A DNA stretch of 64,000 nt from DAOSWM01 sp035380045 (GTDB lineage Bacteria > Bacteroidota > Bacteroidia > Bacteroidales > Tenuifilaceae). Shown here piece by piece: positions 16,280-24,096 of this stretch (position 1 is its first letter; each line of letters opens with the position of its first letter). The stretch spans positions 1 to 64,000 of the forward strand of contig DAOSWM010000002.1 of NCBI GenBank assembly GCA_035380045.1, given 5' to 3'. A program made the translations under genes and the position numbers. Under the pieces are notes generated by a model, which searched no databases, was not told the origin of the DNA, and saw only the letters and a list, made by a program, of their open reading frames with translations.

Positions 16280-16635
16280 GATGCGGAATTTTCGGTTGAG
16301 CCAAGGGAGCTTTCAACTTCGAGCAGCATTTCTTTAATTCGCTTTAGCGATTCAATTGCCTCGAAGTTGTTAATGGTTGACTCCTTGTTCTTGGATAGCT
16401 TTTTACTGGCTCCCTCGAGGGTAAGGCGCTGTTCCTTAACCAAGTGGTATATTAGTTTGAAATTATCAATGTCCGATTTTGTAAACAGCCTATTACCCTT
16501 CTTGTTCTTTTTGGGTTTTATTACATCGAAGTGCTTTTCCCAGAAGCGAATAAGGGAAGTGTTTACTCCAAACATGTTGGCCACTTCGCCAATGGAGTAG
16601 TAGAGCTTCTCAACCTTCTTTTCTTTGTATGGCAT
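16276..16635 (-). CDS. MerR family transcriptional regulator
   Basis: The product has 119 residues. The N-terminal winged helix-turn-helix is of MerR type: YSIGEVANMFGVNTSLIRFW, then EKHFDVIKPKKNKKGNRLFT and DIDNFKLIYHLVKEQRLTLE. A short dimerisation helix follows, and there is no cysteine-containing sensor domain, so no metal ligand is suggested. It lies 1 base after the CapA-like gene and overlaps nif3 by four bases. Given the small size and operon position it may regulate its own operon, but I see no dyad operator of clear quality upstream. Confidence 0.93.
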   Translation of the reverse strand: MPYKEKKVEKLYYSIGEVANMFGVNTSLIRFWEKHFDVIKPKKNKKGNRLFTKSDIDNFKLIYHLVKEQRLTLEGASKKLSKNKESTINNFEAIESLKRIKEMLLEVESSLGSTENSAS

Positions 16636-16636
16636 T

Positions 16637-17719
16637 TTATTTCTCTTTTATGTAAAAGCTTCCGTCGTTCTCAATTACTAAGTTCGATTCGGGAATGTCA
16701 GTTGAGGTTAACGATTTTATTTCCTTAATTGCACTGCTCTGATTGTCAATAGCAGCGCCTCCGTTCCCTGATTGTTTTATGGGGTATATTTTTCCCTTTA
16801 CAAATTTACCACTTTTATCGACAAGTAGCCTAACAATTGGAGCAAAACCATTAGGACCTTTTAAGTTAAAGCGTGCATAGGTGCAAAAATTCCCAAGGCT
16901 GTATGCAATAAAGCGGTTCTTGTAAATATCAATTGCCCGTGTAACATGGGGTCCATGTCCGAAAACAATGTCGGCACCAGCATCAATAGCAACTCTTGCA
17001 AATTGATATACATTTCCTCTGTTTTCACCATAAAAAATTTCGGTGTTTCTGGTAACATGACGGTGCGAAGAACCTTCAGCCCCACCATGAAATGAGGTAA
17101 TTACAATGTCGCACTGGGATTTTAAATCTGTGATTATTCTTTTGGCCGTAATTGTATCGTTAATGCTGCATGTTCCTGTGTTTGGTGCAAAAGCACAGAA
17201 TCCGATTTTTAAAGTATCGATTTCAATAATTGATGTGGGATGGCTTAGCAGTCCACCATATCTTATGCCCACCGAATCGAGTAAGCGCATTGTATTGCTT
17301 CTGCCTTTTTCCCCAAAGTCGCCGATGTGATTATTAGCCAGGCTAACCACGTCGAATCCATTAGAGAAAAGACAGTTTACGTATTTATCGGGCATTTTGA
17401 AGGCATAGCATATGGTAGTGTCCTTACATCTTTTCTCAACTTTGCCTTCGTTAAGGAAGCAACCCTCAAGGTTCCCAAATGTTATATGAGCGGAGTTAAG
17501 AATACCCCTGATTTCTGAACTAAAAAGTTGTTCACAGTCGTTGTTGGGAGGAAGGTAGCTGCTGTTTGGGAAATTTGTACCCATCATTATATCGCCAACA
17601 CCAACTACTGAAATTAAGGATGAATCGATTTCTTGTTGTGCAGAGATTTTTGGGAATGGGAAAAAAAATAGCAAAAGGAGTAGCGAGCAAAATCGGTAAA
17701 TATTGAAAGTATTCTTCAC
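16637..17719 (-). CDS. CapA-like metallophosphatase-fold protein
   Basis: This 360-residue protein has a signal peptide (about 1-27, ending KISAQ) and the CapA/PgsA calcineurin-like fold: SVVGVGDIMMGTNFP, TFGNLEGCF, VVSLANNHIGDFGEKG, VITSFHGGAEGS and DIVFGHGPHVTRAI, where the Asp, Asn and His residues form the presumed metal site. Family members take part in poly-gamma-glutamate synthesis or are of unknown function. No pgsB or pgsC is nearby, so a general envelope hydrolase role is more likely. It follows an M23 peptidase after 40 bases in the same operon, which supports a cell-wall context. Confidence 0.9.
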   Translation of the reverse strand: MKNTFNIYRFCSLLLLLFFFPFPKISAQQEIDSSLISVVGVGDIMMGTNFPNSSYLPPNNDCEQLFSSEIRGILNSAHITFGNLEGCFLNEGKVEKRCKDTTICYAFKMPDKYVNCLFSNGFDVVSLANNHIGDFGEKGRSNTMRLLDSVGIRYGGLLSHPTSIIEIDTLKIGFCAFAPNTGTCSINDTITAKRIITDLKSQCDIVITSFHGGAEGSSHRHVTRNTEIFYGENRGNVYQFARVAIDAGADIVFGHGPHVTRAIDIYKNRFIAYSLGNFCTYARFNLKGPNGFAPIVRLLVDKSGKFVKGKIYPIKQSGNGGAAIDNQSSAIKEIKSLTSTDIPESNLVIENDGSFYIKEK

Positions 17720-17759
17720 AAAATTATGGTTTACCTTTGGTAATAATGCTGGTTAGTTA

Positions 17760-18731
17760 CTAATCAAGCGACTGTCCGCTTTGAGCGGCTAGTTCAATAA
17801 TTTTATCGTACTCTTCGGGAGTTAGGTCGTTAAAGTAGAAGTTAATGGGGTTTATGGGTTCGTCGTTTTTTCTAACTTCGTAGTGCAGGTGAGGAGCCAT
17901 GCTCATGCCCGTATTTCCTACCAGCCCAATTACGTCGCCACGCTTTACCTTTTGCCCCTTTTTTACCAAAATTTCGCTCAGGTGAGCGTACAGGGTTTTG
18001 TAGCTGAACCCATGGTCAATGATAATGGTGTTCCCGTATCCACGTGCAGAGTGAACTACCGCTGAAACAACCCCGTTACCAGTTGCGTAAATATCGGTTC
18101 TTGAGGGAGCCGTAAAATCCATTCCTGTGTGCATTTTTAGCACCTTGTAGAAAGGATGGATTCGTACGCCGAAGGGCGATGCAACTCTTTTCAGATCCTT
18201 GTTTGAAATGGGTTGAATGGCGGGTATGTTGGCAATCATCTCCTCCTTACGTTTGGCCATTTCAATAACCTCATCGAACGATTTCGATTGAATGTAAACC
18301 TGTTTCGCAAGCTTATCAAGCCTGCGGTGAGTTTTTATTACAATGTTAGCATTCGAAAGCCCCTCAAGTTCGGTGTACCTATCAACTCCACCCATGCCAG
18401 CATCCCTCACGGAAATTGGTATGGGTTCTGCCTCAAAAATGGTTCGGTAAATGTTGTCATCGCGTTGCTGAATGTCCTCCAAAACGGCAGTAACATGGTC
18501 AAACTTTTTGTTTAGCAGCTCAAATTGCACAACCATCTCCTGGTTCTCTCTGCGTAATCCACGCTCTTCGGGCGTATCGAAAAAGAAAGAGAACACAATA
18601 TAGTATGCAATGGAAATAAGCAGACTCATAAAAAAGTAGGTGAAGCCTTTCCAAAACCTTTGTTTAAAAGTGCTTCTTTCTTTTACAAAGCTAAGCGAAT
18701 CGGGGTTAAACCTATACTTGTGTTTTGGCAT
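17760..18731 (-). CDS. M23 family metallopeptidase with N-terminal membrane anchor (copy 1)
   Basis: I start at the ATG at 18731 (MPKHKYRFNPDSLSF) because the second copy in the window begins MANKKYRYNPQTLSF; a longer frame upstream is open. In the 323-residue product, a transmembrane helix (about 30-50) is followed by a coiled-coil segment (FFDTPEERGLRRENQEMVVQ onward). The LytM domain has MHTGMDF and HLHYE zinc ligands, so it should be active. Such enzymes cut peptide cross-links or act as scaffolds in cell-wall elongation in Bacteroidota. First gene of the operon with CapA, MerR, Nif3 and CdsZ. Confidence 0.93.
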   Translation of the reverse strand: MPKHKYRFNPDSLSFVKERSTFKQRFWKGFTYFFMSLLISIAYYIVFSFFFDTPEERGLRRENQEMVVQFELLNKKFDHVTAVLEDIQQRDDNIYRTIFEAEPIPISVRDAGMGGVDRYTELEGLSNANIVIKTHRRLDKLAKQVYIQSKSFDEVIEMAKRKEEMIANIPAIQPISNKDLKRVASPFGVRIHPFYKVLKMHTGMDFTAPSRTDIYATGNGVVSAVVHSARGYGNTIIIDHGFSYKTLYAHLSEILVKKGQKVKRGDVIGLVGNTGMSMAPHLHYEVRKNDEPINPINFYFNDLTPEEYDKIIELAAQSGQSLD

Positions 18732-18884
18732 CGTTCTGCTGAATGTATTACGGGGTAAATATATAAAATATTTTTGTTTTATTTCTGATATACGTTGTAT
18801 CATTAAATCTAGTTATCAACAATTTGGTTTGTAGAACGGCTGCTAAGCAATGCGGTTTTCCCTCTTTCATTTCAAAACGTTTAC

Positions 18885-18892
18885 TACATTTG
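18885..18892 (+). promoter_or_regulatory. -7 element TACATTTG of recG, very close to the start
   Basis: TACATTTG fits TAnnTTTG exactly and ends only four bases before the recG ATG. If used, transcription would begin at or just inside the start codon. Either the mRNA is leaderless or the motif is chance. Confidence 0.4.
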
Positions 18893-18896
18893 CAAT

Positions 18897-21002
18897 ATGG
18901 CAGTTAATCTTCAGTCGGATGTAATGTACCTAACAGGAGTTGGCCCAAAACGAGCCGAACTTCTGAAGAAGGAGTTGAATATCCATACCTTGAAGGATTT
19001 GCTATACTACTTCCCGTTCAAATACGTCGACAGGTCGAAGTTCTACAAGATTTCCGAGATAAATGCTGAGCTACCGTACATACAGGTCATAGGTCATGTT
19101 GTTCGTTTCCAGGAAGTAGGAGGCGGCAGGTCGAAACGGCTAACAGCGCAGTTCACCGATGGAACCGGTAACATTGAGCTGGTTTGGTTTAAGGGAATTA
19201 AGTGGATTGCCAGCAGCATAAAACCAAATGTAAAGTATGTGGTTTTTGGAAAACCAACCCTCTTTAATGGCAGGTACAATATTGCTCATCCCGAAGTTGA
19301 AGATTATAACACAGAAACTGTCAACTCAAGCGGAATGCTTCAGCCTGCATACAATACAACCGAGAAGCTGAAAAACAGCTACATAAACTCAAAAACCATC
19401 CTGAAGTTGCAGCACAACCTGCAAGTGATGCTGGATGGAAAAATCGACGAATCGTTGCCCGCATACCTGCTCGACCAGCTGAAGTTAATGACCCTGCCCG
19501 AGGCGTTGCGGAATACCCATTTTCCTCAGTCAGCAACGTTACTCCGAAAAGCGCAGGCGCGATTGAAGTTCGAGGAGCTTTTCTACGTACAGCTTAACCT
19601 TCTTCACCAGCGTAGCGTTCGGATGATGAAGGTAAACGGTCATGTTTTTTCCGTTGTTGGAGATGTGTTTAACCAGTTCTACAAAGAGAATCTTCCGTTT
19701 GAACTTACCAGTGCTCAGAAAAGGGTAGTTCGGGAAATTAGGAAGGACATGGGTTCCGGCAAGCAAATGAACCGTTTGCTGCAGGGCGATGTGGGAAGCG
19801 GCAAAACGCTGGTGGCGTTCATGTCGATGCTCATTGCAATTGACAACGGTTACCAAACCTGCATAATGGCTCCCACAGAAATCCTTGCAAACCAGCATTT
19901 TGAAACAATTTCGCAATTTGTTGATGGATTGCCGCTAAAGGTTGGCCTGCTTACTGGCAGCACAAAGCGTTCGGAAAGGAGCAATCTCCACTCGATGCTC
20001 GAGGATGGAACGATGAATATTATAATTGGAACGCACGCGCTAATTGAGGATGTGGTTCAGTTTAAAAATCTTGGGCTTGTTGTAATTGACGAGCAGCAGC
20101 GTTTTGGTGTTGCCCAGCGGGCAAAATTGTGGGAGAAGAATATCGACCCGCCGCACGTTCTTATTATGACAGCCACACCAATTCCCCGTACATTGGCAAT
20201 GACAGTTTACGGCGACCTGGATGTTAGCGTAATTGACGAAATGCCTCCGGGCCGAAAACCAGTAGAAACCCTCCATTTTACCGATGCCAAACGGAACCTG
20301 GTGTACGGAAAAATGAGGGAACAAATTGCGCAGGGACGTCAGGTTTACATTGTGTACCCGCTTATAAAAGAGTCGGAGAAAATGGACTATAAGGATTTAA
20401 TGGACGGCTACGATACCATAACCCGCTACTTCCCACCACCGCAGTACACCACCGTTGTTGTACATGGCAAAATGAAGCCCGATGAGAAGGATGCTTCTAT
20501 GCAACTTTTTGCCAGCGGCAAAGCGCAAATTCTAATGGCTACAACTGTTATTGAAGTAGGTGTTAACGTACCAAATGCCACAGTAATGGTAATTGAAAGT
20601 GCCGAGCGTTTCGGGCTTTCGCAGCTTCACCAGCTGCGTGGACGCGTTGGACGGGGCGCCGATAAAAGTTACTGTTTGCTAATTTCAGGGATCAAGTTAA
20701 CCAACGAATCGCGGAAGCGCCTGCAAACCATGGTAAGCACTAACGATGGTTTCGAGATTGCCGAGGTGGATATGCAGATTCGTGGCCCCGGCGACATGGA
20801 GGGAACCCAGCAGAGCGGTCTCCCGTTCGATTTGAAAATAGCCAGCCTTAGCCACGATGGGCAAATTTTACAGCATGCACGTAGGGTTGCCACCGATATT
20901 ATTGAGGAGGACAAAACGCTGTCGTTAGCAAAAAACCAAATACTCAAAGCACAGCTAGAGTTGAACAGCATTGCAAAAACCGATTTCAGCCAGATAAGCT
21001 AA
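18897..21002 (+). CDS. recG: ATP-dependent DNA helicase RecG
   Basis: RecG reverses stalled replication forks. The 701-residue product has the OB-fold wedge domain (about 1-230; TGVGPKRAELLKKELNIHTL, LTAQFTDGTGNIELVWF) and the superfamily 2 helicase motifs: Walker A LLQGDVGSGKT (about 294-304), TAPTEILANQH, motif II DEQQRFGV at about 398, TATPIPRTL, ATTVIEVGVNVPNAT and QLRGRVGRG. The C-terminal TRG region follows (GDMEGTQQSGLPFDLKIASL). Motif II is usually DEQH; here the His is Gln. Full length and ordinary otherwise. Monocistronic, flanked by inverted repeats downstream. Confidence 0.97.
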   Translation: MAVNLQSDVMYLTGVGPKRAELLKKELNIHTLKDLLYYFPFKYVDRSKFYKISEINAELPYIQVIGHVVRFQEVGGGRSKRLTAQFTDGTGNIELVWFKGIKWIASSIKPNVKYVVFGKPTLFNGRYNIAHPEVEDYNTETVNSSGMLQPAYNTTEKLKNSYINSKTILKLQHNLQVMLDGKIDESLPAYLLDQLKLMTLPEALRNTHFPQSATLLRKAQARLKFEELFYVQLNLLHQRSVRMMKVNGHVFSVVGDVFNQFYKENLPFELTSAQKRVVREIRKDMGSGKQMNRLLQGDVGSGKTLVAFMSMLIAIDNGYQTCIMAPTEILANQHFETISQFVDGLPLKVGLLTGSTKRSERSNLHSMLEDGTMNIIIGTHALIEDVVQFKNLGLVVIDEQQRFGVAQRAKLWEKNIDPPHVLIMTATPIPRTLAMTVYGDLDVSVIDEMPPGRKPVETLHFTDAKRNLVYGKMREQIAQGRQVYIVYPLIKESEKMDYKDLMDGYDTITRYFPPPQYTTVVVHGKMKPDEKDASMQLFASGKAQILMATTVIEVGVNVPNATVMVIESAERFGLSQLHQLRGRVGRGADKSYCLLISGIKLTNESRKRLQTMVSTNDGFEIAEVDMQIRGPGDMEGTQQSGLPFDLKIASLSHDGQILQHARRVATDIIEEDKTLSLAKNQILKAQLELNSIAKTDFSQIS

Positions 21003-21066
21003 CTTTTTTAAAAACTGTTTAAATTTTGTTTTTAAATTATGTCATGTAAAGCTGTATCAAAAAATT

Positions 21067-21212
21067 GATTTCTCACTTCGTTCGAAATGACATTGTTTTT
21101 TCGAAGCATTGGTTGTGTGTGGGCTGAAGAAGCGGGCGATTCCGCCCGCTTCTTCAGCCCCCTACAACCCCACAAAAATTATTTTTTGTCATTTCGAACG
21201 AAGTGAGAAATC
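21067..21212. repeat. Nested inverted-repeat element downstream of recG
   Basis: A 26-base perfect inverted repeat (21067-21092 and 21187-21212; core TTTCTCACTTCGTTCGAAAT) encloses a GC-rich hairpin whose 18-base arms (21121-21138 and 21143-21160) pair perfectly around an ATTC loop. The outer arms match, from memory, an interspersed sequence frequent in Bacteroidota ('catttcgaacgaagtgagaaatc'). This fills most of the 306-base gap between recG and the DUF975 gene. No coding sequence is seen in it. Confidence 0.85.
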
Positions 21213-21251
21213 TAAAAAATCGAAAATTTATACAGTTTCTAAATGTTTAAA

Positions 21252-21295
21252 AAAGAAAGGATGCTTGAGGTTTTTCAAGCATCCTTTCTTTGCTA
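21252..21295. terminator. Strong hairpin terminator between recG and the DUF975 gene
   Basis: A perfect 17-base stem (21252-21268 with 21275-21291, loop GGTTTT) starts AAAGAAAGGATGC and ends in TTTCTTT. It lies between convergent genes and could end both transcripts. Confidence 0.8.
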
Positions 21296-21308
21296 AAATA
21301 ATTCTTTG

Positions 21309-21932
21309 CTACTCTTTATTATACCCCGAGTTTTCTTTTGTAATAGGTTTATCCTTAATGTCATCGTAGAATTTTGCATAGCTTACCTGAACGTATGGAA
21401 TAAGCCATAAAAATCCAATACCTAACGTGAGGATACAAAGCAAAGCCCATCCTATAAATCTTAACCCCAAGCAGAAAAACTTCCATTTGTACCCATACAT
21501 CATTGTTTTACTTTTATTAAGCGCATCCATAGGTTTTATGGAGCTGTCGTCGGCAATTATGTAGAATGTCATGGAGTATGATAATGCGGCAATGATTCCC
21601 GGAATAATCAGCAGTAACGTCCATAGGAAAACGAAAAGAACCATTAGTAGGTACGCAACTAGAGCCGTAGTAAAATTGTTGAAACCCTGGAATATTTGTT
21701 CAAGCCTTGGCTCGCTTTCTCTAGAGATTGCGAGGGAGAAGATTGTGATACCAAGCGCAAAGGGGCCTCCAACTATTAGGTTAAGTAAACCAAAAAACGG
21801 AGCAACTTCAGCTGAGCCAGCTATGGCGCCTGTTATTAAGAAGTACAGAAGGAATGTGCCAACTGCTATCCCCCATTTCCCTTTCAGGGAGGCTTTGGCC
21901 ATTCGCATTAATTCTTTGTTTTCAGTTTTCAT
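21309..21932 (-). CDS. DUF975 family integral membrane protein
   Basis: This 207-residue protein has five to six hydrophobic helices. The N-terminus KENKELMRMAKASLKGKWGIA-like opening, the middle LEQIFQGFNNFTTALVAYLL, the LLIIPGIIAALSYSMTFYII segment and DALNKSKTMMYGYKWKFFCL fit the DUF975 family (PF06161) seen in Firmicutes and Bacteroidota. The function of that family is unknown. It is probably an inner-membrane protein with the acidic C-terminal tail in the cytoplasm. It is a separate unit, facing recG. Confidence 0.85.
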   Translation of the reverse strand: MKTENKELMRMAKASLKGKWGIAVGTFLLYFLITGAIAGSAEVAPFFGLLNLIVGGPFALGITIFSLAISRESEPRLEQIFQGFNNFTTALVAYLLMVLFVFLWTLLLIIPGIIAALSYSMTFYIIADDSSIKPMDALNKSKTMMYGYKWKFFCLGLRFIGWALLCILTLGIGFLWLIPYVQVSYAKFYDDIKDKPITKENSGYNKE

Positions 21933-21984
21933 GGTTTGATTTTTTAGAGGTTCTTAAACTATTTTTTAGTTAGAAAATGTTTTT

Positions 21985-23877
21985 TTAAAATTTAAGTAAA
22001 TATTTTCCCTTTAAATAACGGGTTTGGTTATTGTAGAAAGGTTTTTCTGCATTTATCAAAATAAGTAAATCGCCATTTTCAAGTTTGGTAATCTTTTCAA
22101 ATTTACCATCCCCAAAATACTTGAATTCTTTCCGCCCAGTATATTCTCCATTTTCGTCAAAAATAATTGCTAGCGGAGAATAATTTTGGAAAGGTTTATA
22201 GTATGTATCGTTAAGAACCATGCTGCTATTATAGTAGCCAGCCATAATGATTGAATTGTTTGCATCTGTACATAAACTTTGGATGTTAAATCGTCCTCCT
22301 AGAGCTGTAGCCCATTCGAAAGTTCCGGTGTTGGTGTATTTAAGGATGTAAGAATCGTTCCCGATTGATTCACCAATTTCTTCGCCTTCAATAGTTACTG
22401 TATTTACAAAGTTGTTGGTGTAAAAAATATTCCCATTTTTATCAACGAACAGATCATTTGGAGATTTTGCTCCTTCCTCAGTGAAAAGGACGTGTAAAAG
22501 GTAATCGCCATTGCTGTCGTATTTTGAACAGTATCTTTCTTCCGCGTAGTAACCTTCAATTGTTACTGAAGCAGTTCCAATCGTTACGTTGCCCATTGCG
22601 TTACCGCATATGTAAATGTTGCTGCTGTTATCTGTAAATATTCCATCAGTAGTAATGTTATCGTATTCACCCCCGGCAGATGTTGCAGCTGTTTTTGACC
22701 ATTCTTTTGTGCCACTGCTCGAATATTTTGAAATACTGACACCGGATTCTGTAGCGTAGAAACCTTCACTTAAACTTGCAATGTCAACAATTGTGTTAAT
22801 AGGATCTGTTAATGAAGTTTTTACCCAACCAACATTTCCGGCATTGTCGAATTTTAGTATAAAATCTTTCTCATTATAGTCTGAATTTACTTGTGTGCCA
22901 CTGAAGTTAGTGTTATACCTAAATGTTCCTTTAACAAATACGTTTCCAGCCCCATCAACAATAATCTTTTCGCAATCAACTTCTCCGTACATTTCCTCAT
23001 CACCATCATCAGAATAGATGGTTTTCACCCAAACCAATGTGCCGCTACTGTTGAATTTTGCAATGTATTCAGAATCATCATTGTGCCAGGTGAGTGCATT
23101 CCCGCCAATACTTGCTTCATTGCTATATCCGCCAGCAATGTAAAAGTTGTTGTTTGCATCACTTGCAAGTGAATTTACAGTAAAATCGCCAGTTCCTAGC
23201 ATTAAAACTGCTTCATAATCATTCCCTAAATCAGAAAGATCAACAGAGCCTCCAGCTCCAACTCCGCTTGTTGTTGAGGATGATGATGAGGCTGAAATAT
23301 TGACACTTCCTCCTCCGTTGCTAAGTGTAAGAGTGCCGTTTGAGTAACTTAACGTTTGAATTTCGTTTGTTACTGAACCATCAACTTCGCTATCAATAAA
23401 ACCAACATCGTTATTAAAATCGCTGAGGTTTGTAGGTGCATTTGATAAATCGTTATAATCTCCACTAAAAGTATTTCCAGCTTTTTGGGAGTAGAGCGAA
23501 TATGGAACAGACACTAGCTGAGATGTTCCATATGATTGGTAATTACTTCCACCGGCATCATCCATCTCAATTTTTAAATAGTAACTGTTTGAACCCCAGT
23601 TTACGGAGGAGAAATTACCCGATACAACAGTTCCGTTTCCAACTTCAAAATAAACTAGACCAAATTTGTTGGTTGAACCTGATTGTGTTTCAACGTAAAC
23701 GGCTGTTCCAGATGAACTTCCTTGCAAAATACTAATTCGGAATGATACGGATTGGTTTTCTAAAACACTTCCGTCATCATTTCGAATTATTGTTTGATAG
23801 TTAAACCCTTGTGGCGCTTGTGCAAAGAGAGTTATACCAATAAAAAAGATTAGGATTGTTGTTTTAATTTTTTTCAT
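21985..23877 (-). CDS. Large secreted protein with beta-propeller-like (SBBP) repeats
   Basis: The product has 630 residues with a signal peptide (about 1-20, ending FAQAPQ). Residues 20-140 form a beta-rich domain common at the start of Bacteroidota surface proteins (APQGFNYQTIIRNDDGSVLE, QLVSVPYSLYSQKAG). A linker of DLSNAPTNLSDFN type and a Ser-rich spacer follow. From about 210 there are repeats with 'SLASDANNNFYIAGGYSN', 'FVKGTFRYNTNF' and 'SLCTDANNSIIMAGYYNS', as in SBBP or WD-type propellers. I see no T9SS type A or B sorting domain: it ends in RYLKGKYLLKF. Its location is therefore uncertain (periplasm or surface). Confidence 0.75.
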   Translation of the reverse strand: MKKIKTTILIFFIGITLFAQAPQGFNYQTIIRNDDGSVLENQSVSFRISILQGSSSGTAVYVETQSGSTNKFGLVYFEVGNGTVVSGNFSSVNWGSNSYYLKIEMDDAGGSNYQSYGTSQLVSVPYSLYSQKAGNTFSGDYNDLSNAPTNLSDFNNDVGFIDSEVDGSVTNEIQTLSYSNGTLTLSNGGGSVNISASSSSSTTSGVGAGGSVDLSDLGNDYEAVLMLGTGDFTVNSLASDANNNFYIAGGYSNEASIGGNALTWHNDDSEYIAKFNSSGTLVWVKTIYSDDGDEEMYGEVDCEKIIVDGAGNVFVKGTFRYNTNFSGTQVNSDYNEKDFILKFDNAGNVGWVKTSLTDPINTIVDIASLSEGFYATESGVSISKYSSSGTKEWSKTAATSAGGEYDNITTDGIFTDNSSNIYICGNAMGNVTIGTASVTIEGYYAEERYCSKYDSNGDYLLHVLFTEEGAKSPNDLFVDKNGNIFYTNNFVNTVTIEGEEIGESIGNDSYILKYTNTGTFEWATALGGRFNIQSLCTDANNSIIMAGYYNSSMVLNDTYYKPFQNYSPLAIIFDENGEYTGRKEFKYFGDGKFEKITKLENGDLLILINAEKPFYNNQTRYLKGKYLLKF

Positions 23878-24025
23878 GATTTATCAAATTTTATGTTGTT
23901 AATTTATTTAGGGTATTTGATATTTTTTGAAACTCAATATACAATTTTTTTCTGTGAGAAAAGGTTCTGTTTATTGTAAAGTATAATTTCTTATTCCAAT
24001 GGTTATCTGTTTTGTAGATTTGATG

Positions 24026-24055
24026 TTGATTTTCGATTTCGTTATTCTAACTTTG
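24026..24055 (+). promoter_or_regulatory. Bacteroidota-type promoter of the M16 pair
   Basis: TTG at 24026-24028 is followed by 19 bases and then TAACTTTG (24048-24055), matching -33 TTG and -7 TAnnTTTG. It lies about 41 bases before the ATG. A second perfect -7 (TAGATTTG, 24015-24022) is just upstream. Confidence 0.65.
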
Positions 24056-24096
24056 CGTTCAATAAATTTTACAACAGCAATATAGGATTAGTCTAT

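Noticed and set aside
23270..23310. GATGATGAGG-type short repeat, possible microsatellite
   Set aside because: It encodes the Ser-rich spacer of the large secreted protein and is in frame; the repeats are imperfect.
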